A DNA stretch of 64,000 nt from the NCBI GenBank assembly GCA_031216915.1, contig CM062289.1, positions 392,548,674-392,612,673 on the forward strand. The letters run 5' to 3'. Source of the stretch: Pictodentalium vernedei. Its lineage: Eukaryota; Mollusca; Scaphopoda; Dentaliida; Dentaliidae. Position 1 is the stretch's first letter; every line of letters starts with the position of its first letter. A program made the position numbers and the translations under genes. Below, piece by piece: positions 42,085-54,000 of this stretch. The notes below the pieces were generated by a model that saw only the letters and a program-made list of their open reading frames with translations, ran no database searches and was not told the DNA's origin.

Positions 42085-45000
42085 TTGGTGTTTAAGGTCA
42101 CATATTTCTGCACAATGGTTAATCATGACCGCGACAGTTTTACGGGTGGAGGAAGCCGGATTACCCGGAGAGAACCACCGAGCAACGGCGAGCAACTGTC
42201 AGCTCCCCAACATACTAACTCCACACAAGCAGGGTTACCATTGGTTGAAGACAGGTGCACCATCGACGTGCAGTATGCCTTAGTACACAGCGGCACCGAC
42301 CCCCTCGTGGGCAATGGGGGTGAAGTGTCTTGCCCAAGCACACGACGCGGTTGCCGCAGGCGTGGGATTCGAACCGAGGACCTCTCGGCTTGCAGCCTGC
42401 ACCTCTACCTACTGAGCCACCGTGCCCCCCAGCTGCGTGATTAGGCGTACTGAACGTCGACGGGGTACTTTTCAATCGCTGTTAACTTTGCGTGCGCGAA
42501 GTTGGAAAGTCTGACAGTTGCTCGCAGCTGTTCGGTGTTTTTCTCCGGATACTACGGCTTTTTTCATCCGTTAAACAATCCGCCATGATGCGATCCTGTC
42601 TGCTGAAAGTGCCGTTAAACCCCAATAAATAAATAAACAAACCTCCGAAATGATAGGTATACTGTGAAAGTTGGGCAAAGAAGAGTAACGAGGGTGCAAG
42701 AGTTATGATCGAAGAAGCAATCGCATAGTTCGACCCAATGAGAAACAATTTTGATCTTTCAAAGAACGCTGTTTCCTTGCATTTGAGCGATCAAAGGTAG
42801 ACCAGACTGCTGATATGTCAAAATGTCATCTTTGTTGCCTGCCAATGGCAGTCCACATAGAGAAGATTTCAATATACCGAAAATCTATGCAATCATATCC
42901 TTTTCGCCTTTTGGTCATTTTCACGAGATTTCATGCACAAACAGGTGTTGAGCTGCATCAGTTTTGGGCACCAGACACAGATAACACAGAATAGTGGTGG
43001 GAGAATTTTCCCGATGCATCATGCGTCCAGCCCGCCTCTGACTCTGAGATGGTATGATGCAGGGGCGGTGATCACCACCCCAAGCTGCAGAAAATGTATG
43101 ACATATCATTAAAAATTATGGAACAATTTCACACATGATCAAATTCTACGGACTGACAAAGGGTGTGAATAAGCAACATTGTGAGGTCACGTGGTTGGGT
43201 TTTAAAATCCAGCTGGACAGTACCCATTTAGTAGGTGTAAAGTTCTAGTTTCTACTGGGATTGCAGACAAACGTGACAATTCTTTTAGTGGCGTAAGTCC
43301 CGAGTATGAAAGTGATACGGATACAACTCTCAAGAGCGAATCGATAACTAAGACTCCAATCCCAGCGCAAATTCCAGTGGAAACAGGCCTGAAAATAAGC
43401 AGTCTGACATTTGCAGAATGAGGTCCCCAGAGGGTGAATTTGATCATGCTATCCCATACAGTGGGCCAATTTATCCTCTGTGCACTTCTTTCTTAAAGGT
43501 TGAGACCCTGATTCAGATTGAGGTTCGCAGAGAGTAAATTTAGTGATGCTACCCTGCTATGCAGGGTAGCATCACTAAATTCACCCTCTGGGGACCTCAT
43601 GTTGTAGATGACAGTCTGCTTATTTTGTGGCTTGAGTGGAAAAGTTATTGGGTTGTCACACTGGAGATGGGCGGTATTGGAATTTTGAGTTCGGTATCGG
43701 CATCGGTAGTTTTAAGGGGGTATACCTCGGTATCGGTTCGGTATTAGGTATCTGACTTGACTGTAATTTGCTGGCAGTACCAAAGGGGAATTCACATCAG
43801 GAAAATACAGAATAAGTTGTTCCTGTATCATTCTACCACAGCACCACAAATGCCACTGCCAACGAGCTCAATAGTGGCATTTTTTACGAAAACAAATCAT
43901 ATCTACAGTAATTTTGTGACTTTTGTTCTAAACACACCATATCCTTTAAAGCCCCATTTCAGGCGTATGCAATCTCAGAGAAAGTGCCCTAACCATACCA
44001 TCTTCAATAGGTCCTGCTGATAATAGACAAAGCACGTGTGCAGTGATTTCTAGACAAGTCTTGGCTAGAAATCACTGCTAAGCAGCTAGACATATGCAGG
44101 TTGTAGTCTAGTGAGAAATTCAGGACAATTGTCAAGGTCCCTGAGGGTTAACAGGATTAAGTGTTTTTCCCAAGGACACAACACAGTTACCACTGGTCAG
44201 TATAGAACTGTGGACTTTTTGGTTTGAGGTCTAATGCTTTAACCACTGCACCACAGTGTTCCCATGTAGATGAATGAAGCTGCATTACTCCGTTGGGTAA
44301 AGATGGGCAGTATTGGAAGTCTGAGTTTGGTATCGGTTTTAGTATTTTTAAGGGGGTGTACCTCGGTATTGGTTATGTATTCGGTATCTGACTTGATTGA
44401 GAATAGCTGATAGCACCGAAGGGGAATTCATATCAGGAAAATACAGAATAAGTTGTTCTTATTTCATTCTACCACAGTGCCACAAATGCCATTGCAAATG
44501 AGCTCAACAGTGGCATTCTTTTACAAAAACAAATCCTATCTACAGTAATTTTGTGACTTGTTCTAAACACACCTATATCAGGTTTATGCTTTCTCAGAGC
44601 ATGTGTCCTGATCACGAAGAGGTCCTGCTGACAATAGACAAAGAACCTGGGCAGTGATTTCCAGACAAGCCCTGACCATGAAGAGGCCCTTCTGACAATA
44701 GACAAAGAACCTGGGCAGTGATTTCTAGACAAGTCTTGGATGCCTGTGAACTGGTAGAGTGCTAAATTATTTGTGGTCCTTAAACTTTCTTTGTGCATCT
44801 TTGCCTTGTTACAATTTATGGGAGAGTGCCAGTAGGCACTCTCCCATAAATTGTAACAAGGCAAATCCTAACACATAGAATTATATCACTTCAAAGATAA
44901 TATGAAGTACATCCACAGAATATGAAGTGTTTAAATTCGGGTAACGGCACTTCAGAACAAAGCCCAAATATGGGCTTCCAGCACTCTACCAGTTAAGGCA

Positions 45001-48000
45001 GCCAAGGCTTGGCTAGAAATCACTGCTAAGCATCTGGACATGTACAGGTTGTAGTCTAATGAGAATTCAGGATAGCTGCCCAGCCTCCTGCGGGTTAACA
45101 AAACTGAAAAGAAACTCAACCACTTCTTTCATCAAAATGAACCCTTAAACTGCTATCAAGCCTCAACAGGGCCTTATAAATAGTGAATGTAGGACAATTT
45201 GAAAATTCAGACAGTTTCGGTATTCAATGATTGTCTTTTCGGTATACCTATGATATCGGTATCGGTTCGATTTTTCGATATGTTGCCCATTTCTATGTCA
45301 CACCCCATAAAACCCTCCTTTGCCACGCCTCTGCGCAAACCCCATTAAATGTGAACACAAAGACTACAAATATTACACCAAGTGCCTTGTGAATGGCAAA
45401 GGAACGCTATTTACTTGCTCTGGATTTTAAGAGAATGTGAAAGTCAAATGAGATTAAACCATCAGTATGAAGCGAGTAATTTTATGTTTACACTTATTTC
45501 GCAAGATGACTTGAAGTATTTCAACACAATTGTCGTGTCAATAATGCCAAACAAGCAGTTTCACAAACGAGGCGGATTTCAAAACGTTTCGTGTCCAGAC
45601 GATATATTTCGTTTTTTAATTCAAGATTTGTTTCTACCATAGGGGTGGCGGAAGCTCGATAAAAGTGGAGGGACACAAATTTACAGTGCTACCATGGTTC
45701 GACCCAATGTAAGAAAGGTTACAATCGTATATCGGTAAATATACCATGACTCGCTATAGTCTCTCGTTCAGATGAATATGCCACTGTGCGGTCACTGTCC
45801 TGTCCGTTTCTTCTACTTCAACCATCTTCCAACCCGAAGGCCAGCCTTCGGGTTGGAAGATGGTTGAAGTAGAAGAAACGGACCGAAGCGACCGAAAGTG
45901 GGATTCTTTGGCTAAATATTGTTTGTATCTGCAAATAATGTCACAGGAATGCCAATATATTCACACGTTTTAACTCATTGTGTAACTGCGAAACATATCT
46001 GTGGAAAAAAGTGGAGGATCACGTGCCCCCTGTGCCCCCTGGGTCCGCCACCTCTGTTCTATCCACATCACTGTTAAACCGGTTGAACACCATAGGGATT
46101 CTATTTTTTTCTCATAGCTACTCTTCTTTCATTACTTTCTGAGTAAATGTATGGAGTCCAGCTGTTGGAGAACAAGATTGCGGACCCCCATTTTCGTCGA
46201 GAATCCCGTTCCCATATTATATCAAGCCTTAAAATACAACAACAGCAACAACGGGAACCTGATCGAATTCCCATGGCTGACAATTTTCGTCAGTGAAGAG
46301 ATTTGATGGAAAGTTAGCTCCCCTTAATTTTCTAAAGTCGTCAGGGAATTTAATATTAAGGGTATTAAAATTTCAATAAAAACTGAAAAAAATTGTATAA
46401 TCGACGTGCGCATCATTTCACATACTTCAGACATCTTTTCTGTAGAGTAGTATAAAAATACAGAAGATGGCTTTTTGTAATTTTTTTTCCCAATTGGTTT
46501 GAACATTTGGCCATTATTCTCAATTTAAACCCATTTATAAATACGAAAACGGCATTTTCAGCATCTTTTGATGTTCTGTAACTTTTTATCTGTTCATTAT
46601 ATCAATAGCGTGCGTATCGTGACAAAAATATAGTGGCATATTGTACATACACTAACACTATCCTTTCGTTTAATATAAAAATCTTGGGCGCGGTGGCTCA
46701 GTAGGTAGATGTGCAGGCTGCAAGCCGAGAGGTCGAATCCCACCTGCGGCAACCGCGTTGTGTCATTGGGCAAGACTCTTCACACCCAATTGCCCGTGGG
46801 GGCACGGTGGCGTTGTATACTAAGGCGTACTTCACGTCGATGGTGCACATGTCTTCAACCAATGCTAACCCTGCTTGTGTGGAGTTGGTATGTTGGGGAG
46901 CTGAAGTTGCTCGTTACTCGGTGGTTCTCTCCGGATACTCCGGATTCCTCCACCCGTAAAACTAGCCATTGTACAGAAATATGTGACCTTAAACACCAAT
47001 AAATAAATAAATAATATAAAAGTCTAAGAGGTAAGATTTGCTCATTTTTTTCCGATGAAGAATAAAAATCTTGCAAATTACTGTAAAAGCAGATTCGCTA
47101 AACAAAAGATCCAAACTGGACAGTTACTTACTGGCTTCTAGTTAACCTGCCATAAAAAGCCAAGTTTCCTTTTGTAACTTTTAATACAAAAAACCCCAGA
47201 CAGATCCGAGAGCTGTCTGTTGTTTTCGTTTATTAAAGGTAACAAACTGAAACGTCGCTTAATTTTCTACTGATGTCACAGGTGTTTTCTCAACAATTAC
47301 ATGCCTCTTCCTCTCCAGTCTAATATTTTCAAGGGAGATAACTCTATCGAAAGACGATTTTCTTGTCGAAATAGGTCAGTGATATATTGTTAACCCTTTA
47401 CCTAACGTAACGGACAAAACCGGCCACCGCTATTCTCAAAAATCGCCAATTAATTTTCATTATTTTTTTCATTTTTTGTCTCAAAAACATAGGTTATGAC
47501 CCCTCGTTGGAACGAGCTCGTCGAGCTCGTTCCAACGAGGCGTCATAACCTATGTTTTTGAGACAAAAAATGAAAAAAATTAGTTATTCAAGAATTATTT
47601 TTGCAAGTGTCGTCTGCTCTTTAGGGTTAATTTGAGATAATGAAGTCCGAAAATCTGATGCAAATTTACAGACATGTACCTAATGGCGATAATACAAAAT
47701 GTGTCAGTTTCGTGCTCTCACGGGTTCTTTTTTTAAAATCTGCTTAAAGATAAAATTAAATACATACTATTTAAAGCGGGAACTTGAAAGATATTCTTTT
47801 CATTCCAGCTGATAATATAGACAGTTTTCTGATTGCAACGAGAAGTAAAGAACGATGTATCCGTAGCACAAACTACTCGAATGTGCATATAAATCCAGGG
47901 ATGAACATTTCAGTCGCGATAGTATCACCATCGGAAGAGAGGTAAATATTTATATATTTTTTTCATTACAAGGTCATTCACCCTTGAGCTAACACAAAAG

Positions 48001-51000
48001 GCCGATGACACTTGAAAATAAAATTCTTGAATAACTAATTTTTTTCATTTTGTGAGCCCAAAACATAGCTTATGAACCCTCAATGAAATGAGCTCAGCGA
48101 TTATATTTTTCGAAGTCATTCAACGATACTGACGGATGCGGTAGTTGGAAGCACTGAATGGAATATTGTATGAGGCACATGGGTGTGGTAGGAATGGAGG
48201 TGTAATGAAAAAGATCAAGAATGGATAAATTTCTGTTATTCTTGGCCAAAGCGCTTAACAGTTATTTTTTTTTTTAAATCTTACAGAGCCACACACAAAT
48301 GAAATTCAGCGTCTGATATCGTGCAAGTGGATTCGGTGTCTGATATTGAACAAATAGAACTCTGTATCTGATATCGTACAAGTCGATTCGGTGTCAGATG
48401 TCGAACAGATGCAATTTTGTGTCTGATCTCGTACAAGTGAATTTAGTGGATTGATATCGAACGAACGGAATTCGGTACCTGTTATTATACAAAAGGAATT
48501 CGGCGTCTGATATTGAACAAATGAAACTCGGTGTCTGATATCGTACAAATCATCCCTTGAGTTCCAATGTGTTCTATGTGCCAGTAGGCTGCCAGTAGAC
48601 ACATAGAACACATTGGAACTCAGGGGATGAAATGAGAATTGGTGTCTGAGGTCGTACAATTGAACTCTTTGATTTGTTCAAATGCATTCGGTGTTTGATA
48701 TCGAAAAATTCAAATCGTTGTCTCATAACGTACAAATGGAATTCGGTGACTGATATTGTATACAAATGCAATTCGTCTATGATATTATACAAATGAATCC
48801 GGTGTCTTGTTTGATCTGATTTCGTCAATTCGACAGAATGCGACGACCTATATCAATTGACTGTTATAAGAAACAGTATTTATTACCATTCAGGGACACT
48901 GCGTTGAAAGGGTTCATATTTCGGACAACGATATTTTAAAAAAAAATTCATACCAATATCACATGTATTGAAATTTGGGTTATTTCGAATGAATTTATAT
49001 TTTAACACATGCGGAGGAGGCGGAACCAGAGATGGCACAAGGGACACGTGCCCTTCCCCTTTTTTCAACAAACATGTTGCGCAGTGAATTAAAATGGGCG
49101 CCTGCAAACGCGTCAGTATACAGGCATTCGTGCAAGGTATTATTTGCAAACCCAAACAACATTCGGCCAAAGAATCCCACCTTCGGTCGCTTTGGCCTAT
49201 TTCTTCTATTTCAACCATCTTCCAGCCCGAAGGAAGATGATTGAAGTAGGAGAAATGGACAGGGACAGTGAGCACACCACGGCATGCTCCCGTACAGGAG
49301 ACCTGTCGATAGAAGAAGGGTTCAAAGGGAGACAACTGAGAGGAAATTGAGAACATCTCAACGATTACGAATTAATCAGAATCGAATCGAATCGTCGGGA
49401 CAATTTCGAATAGAGTCGAATTTAGAAGCTTCGCCAGGATCCGCGCAATGATTGCACATATATAGCTTATAGATTTAAATATGAGTTGGGATCCATGAGT
49501 ATTTATGGACAACATCTGTATTTTTATGTTTTCCCAGAATCCAAGAGAGAGAACAAAAAAATCCAGAAGACTTTATATTCTGGTTACTGAACGAATCCTG
49601 GTTATACGGAAACTGCGAAGAAGACCTTGTTATTGCATTTTATGCTAACAGTTATAGGGTAACTATTCAAATTATGTTAAGATCAAGCATCCTGGATGCT
49701 CAGCCTCAACAAAATCTTATTCCTATTCTTGCGCTTTCTTTTACCACTTTTGCTCCTACTGCGACTTCTACATTTATTCGTTATAATTAGCAGAAATGAA
49801 TGAGAGAGTAGGTAGATATATAGAATACACCCAAAGTAGCTTGGTGTAACAAATGTTCACCACGAGTGGTGAACATTTGGTACACCAAGCTACTTTGGGT
49901 ATATTTTATTTATACCATGATCGCCAGATTATTAAGAGTCGCTATTATTTTTTTCTCGATTTTACTGAACAGCAGACGCACATACGTGCGAATCTGTTTT
50001 TGTTTACATGAGCACCGGTGGGCGGTACTTCCGCTGTCAATTTTATCGCCGTAACGAAACGGAAAAAGAAACGCGCAAATCACATGGCCTTTTTCATTTT
50101 AATAACATAATTACGTACTATTTTGATTTATGGATGCTTTCTTAACATGAAAAAAACGCTTGTTTGTTAATTTTTGATATCTTCTGAGGTAAACGCATTT
50201 AAAACGTAATAAATAATTGCCGCTTTCATTTCACTCTTCACGAGGCGACGAGCGATAAATTTAGACAAGTTTGCATTCAGGTCGAGGTCACCAAAGGTCA
50301 TCTTGGATGTAGTTCCGCTGTAGGTGTAGATTTTAACCATTGAAATTCCATTGCTGGCCTGTTCATCACGGTTGGTGTGCAAAGCTAAAATTTATGTCAC
50401 GGGCGTTTTATATATAGTAGAATAGGTAATCATGGTATAAATATAGATACATAGACAGATAATTAGGTTGTTAATTCACAGTATACATAAAACAATTACA
50501 AGTACACAGAATTTACATATGAGCGAGGTCAGTATACAGGGGGAGGTGGCATAGCCAGGTTGGCTGTCTACCTGTCACCCCTTAACCCTTTACCTAACAT
50601 GAAAAACAGACGACACTTGCAAAAATAATTGTTGAATAACTATTTTTTTTCATTTTTTGTCTCAAAAACATAGGTTATGACCCCTCGTTGGAACGAGCTC
50701 GACGAGCTCGTTCCAACGAGGGGTCATAACCTATGTTTTTGAGACAAAAAATGAAAAAATAATGAAAATTAATTGGCGATTTTTGAGAATAGCGCTGGCC
50801 GGTTTTGGCCGTTACGTTAGGTAAAAGATTAACAGAATGTGAGATTGCAAGCTGATTGTGACTAAATAACTAAGCTATGGGACATTATAAATGGCATATA
50901 CAGGGGAAAGGAGCTAGGATAATTTCATTGACGGGGAAACAAAGACACTGCGCTATACAGATGCCAGCAAGAGGCCGGTGGTTTCACATTGAAAAACAAA

Positions 51001-54000
51001 ACAACCTGCTTGGCGTGTTCACTCCACCACTGAAGCTGACACCATGAAAGCGATACTAAGTTCCAATGTCCGCGAGATACCGTAGATACAGCGAAATTGC
51101 AATTGATCGGGGTGATTTGGGCTCCGATTCCACGCGGGGATCTTTGCAGTGGTAAACTCAATGGGATTAAAGCAAATGTTGTGGATTTACCACACCTATT
51201 TGGGCACAGTGCTCTCAAGATATTTGACTACTCAGAAATAAGTGTCGCATAGATTATCGATATATCGATATACATGTCTTATTTAAGTGCCGATGGTTTC
51301 CATGGGCCAGTGTTTTGGAGTGAACAGATGAGTAGGTACCCATCTCGTGAAAGAAAGCCAGCCGATCTGATTTCAACGTTTTGCTAATTACTTCCAAGAA
51401 CACAAATTCTTCCACGTTTTTTGTTGATTAGCCTCATGAAAATTATTGCCTAATAGATGATCTCTGATGAGTCGCTATTTCATATGAACTTTCTTTCCGA
51501 GTTCAGTAAAATCGATTTGAGACAAAGCTCAGATTGATTTTAGTGAACGAGGTTGAGAAATTTCATTTGAGAATTCTTTTTATCACATAATGTGTAATTT
51601 AACCTTTTAGCTAACGTAACAACTAAAGCTGGCCAGCGCTGTTCATAAAAAATCGCCAGACAAATTGTATTATTTAAAAAAAATGAAATTCTTTAGTTAT
51701 TCGGAAATGTTCTCTGAAAATGTCGTAGACAGAAACTTGAAAAATAAGAAAAGATTAATTCAATTCGACCCTTGAAACCAACTCACAACGTTACCACGGC
51801 GACTTTTGACTTCTGACGTCATTCTAGTATTAGGCGTATTGTAAATTATATTTTCTGTAATGAGCTACTTGATGGTCATTATGTGATAAAAGTATTTTCA
51901 AACAGACCTCGAATAGAATGTTCGTCCGAGACTATTCAGTGCAATTGGGTCCAGGGTTTTTATATGGTGTTTATAAAACTACCGCCCCACTAACTGTCCA
52001 CTTTGGCTCGTTGTTCAGCGAATGAGGTTTTACAGTTATTTGCAAGTTTTTATTCTTCCCAGAAAGGTGGCGCGGTGGCGTTGCGGTAACCGGTTTCCGT
52101 CAGATCACCGAAGTTTAGCAACGTCGAGCCCGGTTGATCATTGGATGGGTGGCCGTCTGAGCGATCCTTGGGCAAGGCACTTAACACATGGGGACACGAT
52201 GACGCCGTGTACTAAGGCGTACTGCACGTCGATGGTACGCATGTCTTCAACCAATCTAACCCTGCCTGTGTAGCAGTGCGGAGTTACGATGTTGGGGAGC
52301 TGGCAGCGGCTCGTTGTTGCTCGGTGGTTCTCTCCGGGTTTTCCGGCTTCCTCCACCCGTAAAACTGTCAGGGTCATCATGATTAGCCATTGTGCATAAG
52401 TATATGACCTTAAACACCAATGAATAAATAAATAAATTCTTCCCAGAAAAAAATAAGCAAATCTCACCCTTACACTTTTATATTAATGGAAAGGACACTG
52501 TATTATATGTCAAGATGCACACACTTGATATAATGAACAGAAAAAAAGTTATAGAACGTCAAAAGATAGTGAAAATGCCGTTTCTTATTTTTAAATGGGT
52601 GGCAACAGTAGGGCTGTCACGATTAATCAATCAATCGATTGTCGATCGGTCTTGCCGAAATCGATTAGTATTTTTCGTTGTCGAAGAATCAGTAAATTTT
52701 ACCCCGCTTTAGACGTTTAATAATTAAAAAAAATTGATGAAAAACTATTGTTTCTAAAGGTAAAAGGTCAAGAACGCAAATGTTAAACCTCCAGAAGCCG
52801 TTAGAAGCAATTGTCTTTTAGGTACATTCATAGCTTTGATGTTCTGAACTTTTGAACCGTCAGTGTAATAATCAAGACCGGTCGTCAGTTGCGAAGTTCG
52901 CAACTGACGACCGGTCTTGATTATTACACTGACGATTCAAAAGTTCAGAACATCAAAGCCTTGAATGTACCTAAAAGAGGATTGTCTTCGTTGTTTACTT
53001 GAGGTAAGTCAACTGACTTGAACTTCATTTTTAACGACTTCAAAGAGAGGGGAGGGGTCATCTAGGTACGATTAATCGATTATTATCGATTATTTGCGAC
53101 GATTAATCGATTCCGAAATTCAAAAATCGTGACAGCCCTAGTCAACAGAGTATAATAGTCAAATGTTCAAACTTTTTGCCAAAAAATTGTTAAAAAACAA
53201 GCTTCTGTATTTTTATAGCACTCTACAGGAAAATGCCTGAAGTTTGAGAAATGATGGGCACATTGATGATATAAATTCGCTAACATTTCGAAATTAATGT
53301 CTTTATATGAAAGAAATTCTCATCCCCATAGTGCTAAATTCACCGACAGCTTCAGGAAAGCTAACTTTCCCGTAAATCTCTTCCCACAACGAAAATTGTC
53401 AGCCATGTCGAGGCTCTCGTTTTCCAGCGAACCGCAATTAATGGACAAACTACCGCCGCATTCGTGAAGGTTTTTGTCGAAATTATGAAATGAACATACA
53501 GTACGTGGAGAGTGTATTTTCACTAAATCACTCGCAGAGTGGAGATTCCACCCAAGCAATAATTGCAAATTTGTTGCAAAGCATAACCAGCACAAGCAAA
53601 GTTTCAGCCAATGGACCTCCGGGTTAAACCCGGAGGTCCATTGGCTGAAACATTGCTTGTGTTTTTGTCGATATGTACAAAATTTGAAAGTTATAGCTTG
53701 GGTAATAACTCCACTCCGCGAGTGATTTAGTTACAATCCACTCTCCACGTACTGTAGATTAGTTACTCAACATGGACGTTATTTTGATTTAAAATATATA
53801 CCGCCATTTTTCAGATCTACACTGCATTAGGGGATAGATTCAAGTCGAATGTTACAGCTGATTGCCTATCTGCCATTACAGATGACGCGAACATAAAACT
53901 GATGAAAAATAAAACAGGATTCGTTAAAATCTTGATAGCAGTATTAGAAGATTACAGGTAAGAAACATTTGAAACCTCCAATGAAAACGAGGGCATTTAG

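Larger units (their letters stand above)
43661..45294. mobile_element. hAT-like element with internal tandem duplication
   Basis: Left end CTGGAGATGGGCGGTATTGG, inverted right end AGAAATGGGCAACATATCG; flanks TTGTCACA / ATGTCACA (7 of 8). The first ~480 bp are repeated from about 44296 (GATGGGCAGTATTGG, AAGGGGAATTCATATCAGG, TACAGTAATTTTGTGACTT). It contains a SINE head (44155-44262) and a TTAA-6 MITE (44747-44996). Confidence 0.68.

Noticed and set aside
45382-45642. 86-aa frame as an exon of a host gene
   Set aside because: It lies between two transposons inside intron 1 of the MOLO1-like gene, with no recognised motif and no convincing flanking splice sites; left unassigned.
48306-48659. 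117-aa open frame rich in SDTE repeats
   Set aside because: Minisatellite translation in an intron, interrupted by a hairpin element.
52087-52160. A functional 5S rRNA gene
   Set aside because: Only the internal-promoter half is similar; the first third and 3' end are missing and it continues into SINE body, with a target duplication around the whole SINE.
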